Positions 37,501 to 45,689 of a stretch of DNA of 51,776 nucleotides are shown piece by piece. The translations under genes and the position numbers were made by a program. The stretch spans positions 1-51,776 of the forward strand of contig MAAN01000008.1 of NCBI GenBank assembly GCA_002163135.1, read 5' to 3'. The stretch is from Alphaproteobacteria bacterium 46_93_T64. Its GTDB lineage: Bacteria; Pseudomonadota; Alphaproteobacteria; Sneathiellales; Sneathiellaceae. A model generated the notes under the pieces. That model was not told the DNA's origin. It saw only the letters and a program-made list of their open reading frames with translations, and did no database searches. The number at the start of each line of letters is the position of its first letter. Position 1 is the stretch's first letter.

Positions 37501-38153
37501 TGAAAAGGGTTGAAAAACTCGAGGCAACTTCAGACGATGCGGCAGACGTCCTTATCAGCTTGAAGAAAGCTCAACAGAGCTGGGAAATTTGCCCGAAACG
37601 GGTTGATCTCATGCGGATAGTGTTTTCAAAACTGATTAAAGAGGAAGGTATTGACGGCGAAACTCTAGAAAAACGATTGTTGGGATATACCTCAGACGCC
37701 GTTCAATGTGCAGGCCCTACTGGTGAGAAAAATCTGCTTACGTTTCATGGGAGGGGTATCATTGGGGTCACCGGTTCCAACTGGCTTTATGACACTTTAA
37801 TTGCGTTGTTTACAGGAAATGGTGTCGTTGTTGCGGGTCCTTCCAGCGAAACTACGGGGCTTGTTAAGATCCTAGATGAGGTTGGAGTGGAGAAAGGTGT
37901 TTTCGCCCAAAGTCAATTCATCGAACCCGCCGTTGGAATTTTGGAGCATGATCTGTTGGATGCCGTCTGTATTTCGCCTTCAACAATTGATTTACGGGAT
38001 GTTCGGCGTAGGCTTTCTGCACGCTCTGGCAAAATAACATCTTCTTTGCAGAGCGGGAAAAGTTGGCGTGAATACGTTCAAGAAAGGTGTTTGAGCATAG
38101 ATACAACAGCATCTGGAGGGAATGCCGCCTTGCTGGCTGAAGTTGACCAATAG
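34536..38153 (+). CDS. putA: Bifunctional proline dehydrogenase / glutamate-semialdehyde dehydrogenase
   Basis: Oxidises proline to glutamate in two channelled steps, feeding electrons to the quinone pool. The protein has 1205 residues. There is no N-terminal ribbon-helix-helix domain, so it cannot be its own repressor, consistent with the divergent Lrp gene. The PRODH barrel (about 160-485) ends in YAPVGIHEDLLAYLVRRLLE with the proline-binding Arg pair. The aldehyde dehydrogenase part (about 560-1010) has Glu755 (AETGGLN) and catalytic Cys789 (SAGQRCSALR), spaced 34 residues as in E. coli PutA. A C-terminal ALDH-superfamily-like domain (about 1015-1200) makes it a type B PutA. GAGGG precedes the ATG. 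Confidence 0.97.
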   Translation: MLSNAINSPENTRDTICQHYLANEQGTVETLIKYLGLSEAERAKIGEDATEFVRLLRRQTDPGLMETFLGEYGLSTEEGVALMCLAEALLRVPDEDTIDVLIRDKIAPANWSKHLGHSTSPLVNASTWALMLTGKVISPEETANWDVVANVRHLIRRAGEPVIRKAVAQAMKVLGHQFVLGRDIKEAMARAKGMEEQGYQYSYDMLGEAARTASDASKYFLSYSKAISQLSEAAVHKQVRDNPGISVKLSALHPRYEYSQKQRVMDELVPRVASLALQAKNAGMGFNIDAEEADRLDLSLDVIEAVLSIPDFAGWDGFGVVVQAYGPRAFYVLDWCYETADRLNRKIMIRLVKGAYWDTEIKLAQVEGLSGYPVFTQKAATDISYMACAKKLLSMTDRIYPQFATHNAHTVMSVLALAGDTQDFEFQRLHGMGEALHGLAKEKYGSRCRIYAPVGIHEDLLAYLVRRLLENGANSSFVNQVFDEKVPARHVVRDPIALLQSRQNKKMKSLPLPVEIYPNGRKNAAGINFANPADLKDFYRGIDSVDEASLKLTVSDAKEIEISMNVAKEAHESWSTLPVSERAGILDAVANLYEETRDDLMNILISEAGKTPFDAINEVREAVDFCRYYAEQGRELTSENGTSCGVFVCISPWNFPLAIFTGQIVAALVAGNAVLAKPAEQTPKIAALAVSLMHQAGVPRKVLHLHLGDGSKVGQQLVSHSNVNGICFTGSTETAKKIQIALAQNGNPNAPFIAETGGLNAMIVDTTALPEQAVRDIVASAFQSAGQRCSALRILYVQEDVSEKLISMLEGAMDELVIGDPYEISTDVGPVIDSAASGSIEAYIRAMAEKDALCKTVPIPIGLEGHYVAPTLLKVAGIQEMEREVFGPVLHVATYPAGGIKQVIEAINNAGYGLTLGLHTRVDNRVEEVAAAANVGNIYVNRNQIGAVVGAQPFGGEGLSGTGPKAGGPLYLHKFMSVSSGAIDHDSVMKRVEKLEATSDDAADVLISLKKAQQSWEICPKRVDLMRIVFSKLIKEEGIDGETLEKRLLGYTSDAVQCAGPTGEKNLLTFHGRGIIGVTGSNWLYDTLIALFTGNGVVVAGPSSETTGLVKILDEVGVEKGVFAQSQFIEPAVGILEHDLLDAVCISPSTIDLRDVRRRLSARSGKITSSLQSGKSWREYVQERCLSIDTTASGGNAALLAEVDQ

Positions 38154-38239
38154 CAACCTAAGTTCATTTGATAACGTATTATTTACAAAAATGTCGCTAT
38201 TTTAGGACTGTATAATGCGTTATTGAGTTGAAAGTTGAT

Positions 38240-38264
38240 CATAAGGTGGGCATAAGGTGGGCAT
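38240..38264. repeat. Tandem 11-bp duplication
   Basis: CATAAGGTGGG occurs twice head to tail (38240-38250 and 38251-38261), followed by CAT. It lies 37-61 bases before the start of the CHASE hybrid kinase. It may be a simple replication-slippage duplication or a paired site in the promoter or leader. Confidence 0.75.
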
Positions 38265-38300
38265 GTTCTCGCAAACGATCCGAAATAAATTGGTTGGTGG

Positions 38301-40346
38301 ATGAATAATTATAAAATCATCTCTGCGGTGACTTTGGCGTTGGCGGCCGTTATTTTGCTTGCTCTGGAATGGCAGGTTGAGCGCAGCGCGGTCATAGACG
38401 CGCGTGAAGTACAACGACACGAAGCTTCTAACCGTGCGCAGGATCTGCGAACGCGAATTGCTGCCCGTATTTCAGAAGATATTCACGTGTTGTATGGCCT
38501 TCGGGCATTTATTGAATCCAATCCAAATGTATCCCAAGAAGATTACGCCAAATATGCGGCTTCAGTGAAACGTAGTCATCCAGCCATTCGCAATATTGCT
38601 GCCGCACCGGATTTGATCATCCGTTATGTCTACCCTTATGAAGCCAACAAAGCGGTGTTGGGATTGGATTATAGAAAAGCACCGGTTGAACAAAAAAGCG
38701 GTATTTTTCGTGCCATTCGGGAAGGAAAACCGGTTGTAGCTGGACCAGTAACACTTATCCAAGGCGGTAAAGCAATTATTTTGCGATTACCTGTATTTGT
38801 CGATGAGACAAATGCAGATAGAGAATTATGGGGCATTATTGCAGCGCCGGTTGATACAAAAGTCATCTATGAAGATTTAGATCTTGAGAGTTTTACTGCG
38901 GACTATGATCTCGCCCTTCGTGGCAAAGATGGTACGGGATATGATGGAGCAATTTTTTATGGGGACGAAAAATTATTCTCCGAAAAGGCGGATAGTGTTT
39001 TAAACACGATACTGCTGGAAAATGGTTCTTGGGGCATGGCTGTGAAACCAAAGGTTGGCTGGGTTACTAATTATCAGGGTCAAGGCGTCACTCGAATAAC
39101 GTTCGTGGCGATATTTATTGTCTTTGCCATTTTCTGGTTTTTCGCGGTTGCATACGTCAAAGGCCGGATTGATACGCGAAGTCAAAGAATGCATGTTCTG
39201 CGCGAGAAAACAGAATTTTTAGAAATTCTAAGTCATGAAATTCGCTCCCCTCTACAGGGAGTATTAGCTGCGCAGAAATATTTGTTGGATAATGGGATTG
39301 AAGAGCCCATGCGATCCATTGTGAAAACAGCTCAACAATCTGGAGATTATATCATTAGCTTAATTAATGATTATCTGGATTTACAACGTGCAGAAAGTAA
39401 TAGTTTGAGCGTGTATGACACTCCCGTAAATATACGTGCTGTTCTCGGTAATGTTCTGAATATTGTAGCTGCTGGAAAGAGAGTGCAAGCGGTTTCTCTC
39501 AACCATAATGTTCGTGACACTGTGCCCAAATTACTGATGCTTGATGAGAAAAAAATCACTCAGGCGTTGGTAAATATAGTAGGAAATGCGGTCAAATTCA
39601 CACCCCATGGGTATATCCGTATCACAGTTACCTACGATGAGCTCTCTGTTCCACCTGTGGTACAGATCTCAGTTGAAGATACTGGGATAGGCATTGAAGA
39701 CGCAGAATTGGCGACACTTTTTGATCGATTTACCAGAAGCGCAAGTGGTGAATCTCACTCGGGGTCGGGTCTCGGATTAGCAATTGCAAAAACGCTGATT
39801 GACGTGTTGAGTGGCACTCTTTCTGTGAAAAGTAAACTGGGGGAAGGAACCATTTTTACTCTTTCAATTCCAACAAAAGAGGTGATTGAAAACGATACAC
39901 TGAAGGAGAAATCAGCAGCAGATCAATCTCTGGGCTCGCATGCGGTTGATTTTCTAAAAGATGCTAATGTATTGGTAGCAGATGATGTGATTGTAAATCG
40001 CATTCTGTTAAATGCCATGTTATCTCCGCTCGTCGCCTCTGTGATTACGGTTGATGATGGTCAACAAGTATTGGACGCTCTTGACGAGCGGACATTTGAT
40101 CTCATTATTATTGATCTACAAATGCCTAAGATGAACGGGATTGAAGCGACTAAACTAATTCGTCAGAACCCCAAATCACGGAATATTCCAATAATCGGTT
40201 TGACGGGTGAGGACGCGTTGGAAGCGAAAGATAATCTTGCAGCTACTGGAATGAATGCACTGCTTACTAAGCCTATAAATATAGAACCACTCACAGCAGA
40301 AATGATCAAGGTGTTAGAAGTGTCGCGTTTGCATCGGACTAAGTAG
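38301..40346 (+). CDS. CHASE-domain hybrid histidine kinase with receiver
   Basis: Inner-membrane sensor kinase of 681 residues. TM1 is at about residues 5-22 and TM2 at about 268-288, bracketing a periplasmic CHASE domain (about 45-220; VLYGLRAFIESNPNVSQEDY is typical). HisKA follows with His312 in LSHEIRSPLQGV. The HATPase_c has GNAVKFTPHG, EDTGIGIED and GSGLGLAIAK. A C-terminal receiver domain (about 550-675) has phospho-acceptor Asp605 in IIIDLQMPKMNG and the late Lys in LLTKPI. There is no DNA-binding output, so the signal must pass to another protein. Its 3' end overlaps the convergent CYTH gene by 8 bases. Ligand unknown. Confidence 0.92.
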   Translation: MNNYKIISAVTLALAAVILLALEWQVERSAVIDAREVQRHEASNRAQDLRTRIAARISEDIHVLYGLRAFIESNPNVSQEDYAKYAASVKRSHPAIRNIAAAPDLIIRYVYPYEANKAVLGLDYRKAPVEQKSGIFRAIREGKPVVAGPVTLIQGGKAIILRLPVFVDETNADRELWGIIAAPVDTKVIYEDLDLESFTADYDLALRGKDGTGYDGAIFYGDEKLFSEKADSVLNTILLENGSWGMAVKPKVGWVTNYQGQGVTRITFVAIFIVFAIFWFFAVAYVKGRIDTRSQRMHVLREKTEFLEILSHEIRSPLQGVLAAQKYLLDNGIEEPMRSIVKTAQQSGDYIISLINDYLDLQRAESNSLSVYDTPVNIRAVLGNVLNIVAAGKRVQAVSLNHNVRDTVPKLLMLDEKKITQALVNIVGNAVKFTPHGYIRITVTYDELSVPPVVQISVEDTGIGIEDAELATLFDRFTRSASGESHSGSGLGLAIAKTLIDVLSGTLSVKSKLGEGTIFTLSIPTKEVIENDTLKEKSAADQSLGSHAVDFLKDANVLVADDVIVNRILLNAMLSPLVASVITVDDGQQVLDALDERTFDLIIIDLQMPKMNGIEATKLIRQNPKSRNIPIIGLTGEDALEAKDNLAATGMNALLTKPINIEPLTAEMIKVLEVSRLHRTK

Positions 40347-40812
40347 GTTTAGAGTCAAGAAATGCCATTTTGATATTGCTGTAGGCAGCATCAGAGGTGA
40401 CTTCTTCCCCAACCCACTTTGGTAAAATGATTCTGTCATCCGCATTGTTGAGTTCTATCTCGGCAAGAACAAGACCGGCTTTGGGACTTTCAAAGACATC
40501 AACTTCCCATACAAGATTGCCGGGACCTGAGACATGATGGCGCGTCTTTTGGATTGCTTGTCCTTTCGCAGATTTTTGTTGAGCGAGTACATCTTTTACT
40601 GGGATTTCATATTCAAATTCTTCGCGGATCAATATGGAGGAGGAGGTGGAGGGGTATTTGATAGTCAAGATACCAGTTGCCTCCTTCAAACGGAGCCGCA
40701 GTGTCGGGGTTTGGTTCTCATCTGTCAGATAGAATTGAAGTATTTTCTCGGATTTTAGAATTTCTGATTTCCAGCTATCGTCTTTTACGAGGAATTTTCG
40801 TTCTATTTCCAT
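40339..40812 (-). CDS. CYTH-domain protein (triphosphate tunnel metalloenzyme)
   Basis: About 157 residues with the CYTH N-terminal signature E-x-E-x-K (EIERKFLV), then TPTLRLRLKEA and LTIKYPS (substrate-lining basic residues), and a C-terminal VWEVDVFESPKAGLVLAEIEL. Related proteins act on inorganic triphosphate or similar tripolyphosphates; a few are adenylate cyclases. ATG 40812 puts EIERKF at the usual terminus. ATG 40827 in the same frame adds five residues and cannot be excluded. It overlaps the hybrid kinase 3' end by 8 bases. Confidence 0.88.
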   Translation of the reverse strand: MEIERKFLVKDDSWKSEILKSEKILQFYLTDENQTPTLRLRLKEATGILTIKYPSTSSSILIREEFEYEIPVKDVLAQQKSAKGQAIQKTRHHVSGPGNLVWEVDVFESPKAGLVLAEIELNNADDRIILPKWVGEEVTSDAAYSNIKMAFLDSKPT

Positions 40813-40925
40813 TATGGCTACTTTCATGTTTTAGCTGATAGTCGCACCATATTTTGACATTCACCTGAAGGCAATCTATCACTGACCCAATTCAGAACGC
40901 TATCTCCCTTAAAAGGATACATGTA

Positions 40926-41795
40926 ATGTCGCTTCCTCATATAGGGCTGGCGTTGATCGTCAATATTATCTGGGGCTTTTCTTTTGTTGCGGCAAAAGTA
41001 GCCATGGAACAATATTCACCGCTGTTGTTTACTGCCATGCGGTTTCTTTTGGTGGCGTTGCTTTTGGCTTGGTTTTTAAGGCCTGTCAAAGGAAGCATGC
41101 GGATGATTCTCGCTATTTCGCTTCTGGTGGGAGTTGTACATTTCACATTGCTATATTTGGGGCTGAGCATTGCTGGCGGTGTTTCAGCTGTTGCCATTAC
41201 TATTCAGCTGGTTGCGCCTTTCTCGTTGGTTATGGCTGTGGTGTTTCTTGGTGAAACAATTCGTTGGCGCCGCGTCATGGGCTTACTTCTGGCGTTTGGT
41301 GGGATAATGATTCTGGGATTTGATCCGATTGTGTTTAATCACTTGAACGGTGTTTTACTTGTTGCCGGTGCCGCGTTTTGTATGGCCGGCGGGATAATTC
41401 TTATGCGAAAGTTGAGTGGCGTCGGTGCTATGGCGTTGCAGGCTTGGATCGGTCTTATCTCTTTTCCCATATTGCTGGTGTTCTCATTTATGTTTGAGCA
41501 AGGTCAGATCGAAGCCGTTATGACATTGAACTGGCGCCCGCTACTCGCACTCATCTTTACTGTTGTCATTACGACCATTGTTGCCCATGGCAGTTGGTAT
41601 TACCTCGTTCAGCGTTATCCAGTTTCAGTTTTGACCCCATATGGTTTGTTGGCTCCGCTGTTCGGTGTTGGATTCGGCGTCTTTCTTTTTGACGAACCCA
41701 TAAGTTGGAAATTTATTATAGGCGGTGTTGTCACATTGATCGGCGTGCTTATTATTAATCTCAGAACTGCGGGGAAGCTGGAAACCAAGTCATAA
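40926..41795 (+). CDS. EamA-family (DMT) transporter
   Basis: Inner-membrane permease of 289 residues with about ten hydrophobic helices in two EamA repeats (about 5-135 and 145-280). Typical segments are LIVNIIWGFSFVAAKVAME, VALLLAWFLRP, and late TPYGLLAPLFGVGFGVFLFDEP. The family exports amino acids, nucleosides or metabolites; the substrate is not visible. AAAAGGA lies upstream of ATG 40926. The flanking genes are convergent or divergent, so it is probably transcribed alone. Confidence 0.9.
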   Translation: MSLPHIGLALIVNIIWGFSFVAAKVAMEQYSPLLFTAMRFLLVALLLAWFLRPVKGSMRMILAISLLVGVVHFTLLYLGLSIAGGVSAVAITIQLVAPFSLVMAVVFLGETIRWRRVMGLLLAFGGIMILGFDPIVFNHLNGVLLVAGAAFCMAGGIILMRKLSGVGAMALQAWIGLISFPILLVFSFMFEQGQIEAVMTLNWRPLLALIFTVVITTIVAHGSWYYLVQRYPVSVLTPYGLLAPLFGVGFGVFLFDEPISWKFIIGGVVTLIGVLIINLRTAGKLETKS

Positions 41796-41805
41796 CATCC
41801 GGTTT

Positions 41806-42264
41806 CTAGCGATTGTTATCAAAATAAACTTTTAGTCGGTCAAGATACTGAAACAATTCCTGTTTTTCAGCTTCTTGCCAGCCATCAAACGTGCCTTTTA
41901 TACCTTGGATAAGACACTCTTTAGCTGTTTGATGGGCGGCGATACCTTCATTGGTTAGAAAAAGGATCTTTGAGCGGCCATCCTCTGGATTTGCCTCTTC
42001 TCTCAGATGATTTTTTTGCACCATTTTGGCCACGGTTTTGGTGATTCCGGGTTGCGGCTGCTGCATGGCAGCCGCAATCTGGGTAATTTTTTTCCCCTCA
42101 TCAGGTCGGTGGCTAAAATGATTGAGCAGTTTAAATTGAGGGGGCGGGACGTCCGTTCCTTCCAGCAATTGTCTGGATTTTTCCGATGTAAGTTGCTCAA
42201 TAATACCAATCCAGTTGATTATCCGAAAATCAAGAGGAGGCACGGATACAGTTTTATTTTTCAT
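41806..42264 (-). CDS. MarR-family transcriptional regulator
   Basis: A 152-residue winged-helix protein: PPQFKLLNHFSHRPDEGKKI, then TQIAAAMQQPQPGITKTVAKM (recognition helix) and the wing REEANPEDGRSKILFLTNEG. MarR proteins answer phenolics, oxidants or drugs. Its ATG overlaps the stop of the Tat-signal oxidoreductase (ATGA), so both are one operon. A pair of palindromes 18-49 bases ahead of that operon is its likely target. Confidence 0.92.
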   Translation of the reverse strand: MKNKTVSVPPLDFRIINWIGIIEQLTSEKSRQLLEGTDVPPPQFKLLNHFSHRPDEGKKITQIAAAMQQPQPGITKTVAKMVQKNHLREEANPEDGRSKILFLTNEGIAAHQTAKECLIQGIKGTFDGWQEAEKQELFQYLDRLKVYFDNNR

Positions 42265-43412
42265 GCTTTCACTATATCAGCGAGGCGCCGTCTTGGGGAA
42301 GGGGCTGCCTGATCTTGATACCCAATTCGGAAAAACATTTGCACGCGCTGTTGGTTCTTTACGCCAACATTCTGGTTAAACGTTTTTTGAAGCTCAGTCA
42401 TTTCAGGATATTCTTGTAAAACCTGACTAACAGGGTGAATAGAAACGCCTAGTTTTGTGGCTAACAGATTGAGCCGGACATAACTGCGCCCAGCATTAAC
42501 CTGTTCGGAGCGACTGTTACTCTCTGTGATCAGCCACCCCATATTGTATGTATCTTTTGCCCACCCAAGTGCGTAGTCAATACCACCTTGATGGGCCATT
42601 GTACCTGGGGTCATTGCTTGTTTTTCATCCATAGCGCCAAATTTTTTCAGCCAATAGAACATTGGGCCATGTAAATCAATGCCGTCACGATGTTTGGCTA
42701 TCTCGTCAGCTCCAATGCGAGTTCGGATCACACTTTCGCGGAGAGTCCTCGGCGTGTTCATCTCTAGAAGCATGGCTTCAGCTGCAATTTTTCGGTAAGG
42801 ATCAACCTGTAGCTCTCCAAGGGCGAACCCAAGTTTCTGCCCGGAGACCAACTCCATGCTAGACAACGTCTCGTGGTGACTCTTTTCAAGAGTTTTTGGA
42901 AGATACCCTTGCTTGTTTGAGCGTCTCAGCCGAATCTGAGAAAACAATTGATCTTTGCTGTAAGCCGTTGGGGTTAGCTTGATATGAGCTATCGGTTTCT
43001 TGGAAACATCTAGTTGATCTGTAGCAGGTTCTCCTTCATGAAATAGAGAAATATTTGCATCAAACCCTCTTTCCCTCGCAGCAATTGAGAGAAGCTCTAG
43101 AAATGTACCTTGACCGATGATGATCTGTCTTGCGTATGGGTCGGTATCTGGAAGAAGACGTGTGCCATCCACAAACAGAGTAATGGCATTGTCTTCCGTT
43201 AGATCAGCTACCCATGCTTGCATATTGTGAGGATTAGGAGCGAGTAGGGCATGCGACAAGATCCATTCACGATCTTCCAGTTGATTGTTGGGGCCCTGCC
43301 ACGCAGAGATGGCTTCTTTAGGCATTTGATCGCATTGGGTTAGGCCAACTGCGCTGGCTGCAAAAATAATTCCTGTTCCGCCAACTGTTCTTAGAAATGC
43401 TCTTCTGTTCAT
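42261..43412 (-). CDS. Tat-exported nitroreductase-like (Acg-type) flavoprotein
   Basis: A 383-residue protein beginning MNRRAFLRTVGGTGIIFAAS, a twin-arginine signal, so probably folded with cofactor and exported to the periplasm. The mature part resembles the two-half FMN nitroreductase fold of Acg-like proteins (AWVADLTEDNAITLFVDG, RQIIIGQGTFLELLSIAARE, RRSNKQGYLP, NAGRSYVRLNLLATKLGVSI). The substrate is unknown. GGAGGA 4 bases before ATG 43412 fixes the start; the frame extends four codons upstream without support. It is followed and coupled to marR. Confidence 0.82.
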   Translation of the reverse strand: MNRRAFLRTVGGTGIIFAASAVGLTQCDQMPKEAISAWQGPNNQLEDREWILSHALLAPNPHNMQAWVADLTEDNAITLFVDGTRLLPDTDPYARQIIIGQGTFLELLSIAARERGFDANISLFHEGEPATDQLDVSKKPIAHIKLTPTAYSKDQLFSQIRLRRSNKQGYLPKTLEKSHHETLSSMELVSGQKLGFALGELQVDPYRKIAAEAMLLEMNTPRTLRESVIRTRIGADEIAKHRDGIDLHGPMFYWLKKFGAMDEKQAMTPGTMAHQGGIDYALGWAKDTYNMGWLITESNSRSEQVNAGRSYVRLNLLATKLGVSIHPVSQVLQEYPEMTELQKTFNQNVGVKNQQRVQMFFRIGYQDQAAPSPRRRLADIVKA

Positions 43413-43429
43413 AGTTTCCTCCATAATGT

Positions 43430-43461
43430 ATTCCTAGGAATATATTTATATTCTATGGAAT
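43430..43461. promoter_or_regulatory. Tandem palindromes, probable MarR operator
   Basis: ATTCCTAGGAAT (43430-43441) is a perfect 12-bp palindrome. ATTCTATGGAAT (43450-43461) is a near-perfect second one. The centres are 20 bp apart, about two helical turns. They lie between the divergent oxidoreductase-marR operon and the MFS gene, so one regulator could control both. Confidence 0.65.
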
Positions 43462-43551
43462 GTAAATAGGTTTCTTCAAATCAGTTTTGACAATTGACTC
43501 GTGAGGTGGTTGTTTCCCGTTTATTATCGGGAACCTGCCGAAAGATATTTA

Positions 43552-44718
43552 ATGACTTTACCCTCTTATACAAAGCAAGCCGCTGGGCTTAGGCTCACTG
43601 GTTACTACACTGCTTTTTTTGCGGTCTACGGTATTGCCATACCTCTGTGGCCGCGATGGTTGGAGGCGCAAATATCTCTTGAGCATGTGGGGTTGGTGCT
43701 TGGCGCTTCTTATTGGCTAAAATTAATCATTGTACCGCTTACTTCGTGGATAGCTGACGCAGTTGGCGATCGGCGCCGAGTTATGATTACGCTGGCTATA
43801 TCCGTTGTAATTGGACTTGCCTTGTTACCCTTCTTGGAAGGTTGGATTTTATATGCGGCTGTTTGGGGTGTTGCCGGTGCCGCGCTATCAACGGGAATTC
43901 CTCTGTCGGACGGTTTAACTATGCGCCTTGGTCAATTACTAGGTGTCGAATTTGGTAAAGTGAGGCGCTGGGGATCAGTCAGTTTTATTGTCGTAACATT
44001 ATGTGTTGGCTGGGCCGCGGACTATTATGGATTATCCGCGATTTATATCGCTATGCTGATAACATCGACGCTGCTCATCGTGGCGGCGTTTTCTGTACCG
44101 CAAATTCATACCAAGCCAGCTTCCAGTAAAGTGCCCATTTTTAAACCTCTGGCACTTCCGCATTTTCCGTTGTTTCTGGTGACAGTTGCCTTACTCCTGT
44201 CTTCTCACGCGGCACTTTATGGCTTTAGTGCCATCTACTGGAAATCTCTTGGATATACTAACACCACCATCACATTGCTTTGGATCGTTGGTGTCGTTGC
44301 GGAAATTGGTATGTTTAGTGCCTCAAAAGGCCTGATTGATCGCTTTGGTGCTATGCCAATGATAATCATAGCCGCAGTGGGCGGAATTGTTCGCTGGACG
44401 TTGCTGGCTTATGGGACAAGCTTACCCCTGCTGGTATTGGGGCAGAGCCTGCACGCGCTTACTTTTGCACTCCTGTACATGTCCCTCATTGCGTACATGA
44501 GCAAGCGAGTGCCCCCTGACATTTCAGCATCTGCGCAAGGCTTGTATGATAGTTTAGCTATGGGGATTTTCTTTGGGATTCTGACCATGGCCGCCGGGTA
44601 CTTGTTTGAAATATCTCCGTCTTATAGTTTTTTGCTAATGGCGGCTTGTTCGTTCATTGGGCTGATCTTGGCGTTGATATTGCTTCGGGCTGTACGATCA
44701 TCTGAAAGTAAATTTTAA
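43552..44718 (+). CDS. MFS transporter (HcaT/PP-permease-like)
   Basis: Inner-membrane permease of 388 residues with about twelve helices. LRLTGYYTAFFAVYGIAIPLWPRWL at the start (by its FFAVYGIAIPLWPRWL core), LGASYWLKLIIVPL, ADAVGDRRRVMI and VRRWGSVSFI are typical of the MFS_1-like group that includes the phenylpropionate permease. The substrate is unknown. ATG 43552 is preferred (GAAAG ahead, family-like N-terminus); GTG 43501 is in frame but unsupported. It is divergent from the Tat-flavoprotein operon and probably shares its MarR control. Its stop shares bases with the convergent phosphatase stop. Confidence 0.88.
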   Translation: MTLPSYTKQAAGLRLTGYYTAFFAVYGIAIPLWPRWLEAQISLEHVGLVLGASYWLKLIIVPLTSWIADAVGDRRRVMITLAISVVIGLALLPFLEGWILYAAVWGVAGAALSTGIPLSDGLTMRLGQLLGVEFGKVRRWGSVSFIVVTLCVGWAADYYGLSAIYIAMLITSTLLIVAAFSVPQIHTKPASSKVPIFKPLALPHFPLFLVTVALLLSSHAALYGFSAIYWKSLGYTNTTITLLWIVGVVAEIGMFSASKGLIDRFGAMPMIIIAAVGGIVRWTLLAYGTSLPLLVLGQSLHALTFALLYMSLIAYMSKRVPPDISASAQGLYDSLAMGIFFGILTMAAGYLFEISPSYSFLLMAACSFIGLILALILLRAVRSSESKF

Positions 44719-45524
44719 GAGAAGATTGTTTGCACAAATCCTTTTCTGGTTCCGTTGCTTAGAAACCGGACATGATTTTTTTCGAAAATAGCCGCTGTAA
44801 TGCGACCTTTCTCTTTATAGCTGCCTGTATCAATGCCCACGCGATGGTTAAATATTTCTGGCTTCATTTTATTTGTGATGCTGTGCCCATGTACGATCAG
44901 ATAGTCCTTCGGCTCCCCCGACCAATGTAGAAAGGAATCTCGGATCCAATGCATATCATCAGTGCTTTGATCTATAAGATTTTGGTCCATGCGTAATCCG
45001 GCATGTACGAAAATCAGCCGGCCAATTTGTACATAGTCTTTCAGGGTCTGCATAAATGCGGCGTGTTTTTCTGGATAGTTTTCACGAAATAGACGGAGAC
45101 GTTCTTCGTTTGAAGCGTCCGGAGATGTCTGCACATTTCGAAAATCCAGATAACTGGAAACCGTCGATAATCCACCGTTTCGCCACCATAGGTCTTGCCG
45201 AGTACCCAAATCGGACAAGGCCTCCTGAACCAAGTCTTCATGGTTACCTTGGATAAATATTTCCCGGCGCTTTGTTTTTAAAGCGGCTAACTGTCGATTG
45301 GCTAAATACTCGACCACTTCCGCAGACCGGGGGCCGCGATCTGTGTAATCGCCCAGAAAAACGATGTGCTCATTTTTTATGGGATTTTTTTCAACATACT
45401 GATCAACCAATTCCATCACTTTGGTCAAACGATCAAGTTGGCCGTGGATATCACCGATGGCTATAACCCGTGTATCATCAGGCAAGGTGACCCGGATTTT
45501 CTTCTTGGGGAATAGTCCAAACAT
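44715..45524 (-). CDS. PPP-type metallophosphoesterase (Ser/Thr phosphatase-like)
   Basis: A 269-residue calcineurin-fold phosphatase with every core motif: GDIHGQLDRL (about 23-32), GDYTDRGP (about 58-65) and GNHEDL (about 93-98), with a later HAGLRMD and HGHS for metal binding. Such bacterial proteins dephosphorylate proteins or small phosphoesters such as Ap4A; which one cannot be told. It is divergent from the ABC exporter gene and its stop shares four bases with the MFS gene. Confidence 0.9.
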   Translation of the reverse strand: MFGLFPKKKIRVTLPDDTRVIAIGDIHGQLDRLTKVMELVDQYVEKNPIKNEHIVFLGDYTDRGPRSAEVVEYLANRQLAALKTKRREIFIQGNHEDLVQEALSDLGTRQDLWWRNGGLSTVSSYLDFRNVQTSPDASNEERLRLFRENYPEKHAAFMQTLKDYVQIGRLIFVHAGLRMDQNLIDQSTDDMHWIRDSFLHWSGEPKDYLIVHGHSITNKMKPEIFNHRVGIDTGSYKEKGRITAAIFEKNHVRFLSNGTRKGFVQTIFS

Positions 45525-45689
45525 AGTGTTTTTTGTCTCGTGTTACTGGAACAAAGTCAAGGAAGCGGCGCACTGTTCTACTGTTGCCTCACGACATCAT
45601 TGCAGCGCAAGATGTTAATACCTATGTGTTTCTTCTGTGTCGGTGGCAGATTGCGTGTTACCAGTTGCAAACATGTTCAGGAGGCGATA

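Noticed and set aside
45540-45689. 50-residue N-terminal extension of the ABC exporter
   Set aside because: Cys-rich with no family similarity; AGGAGG directly precedes GTG 45690.
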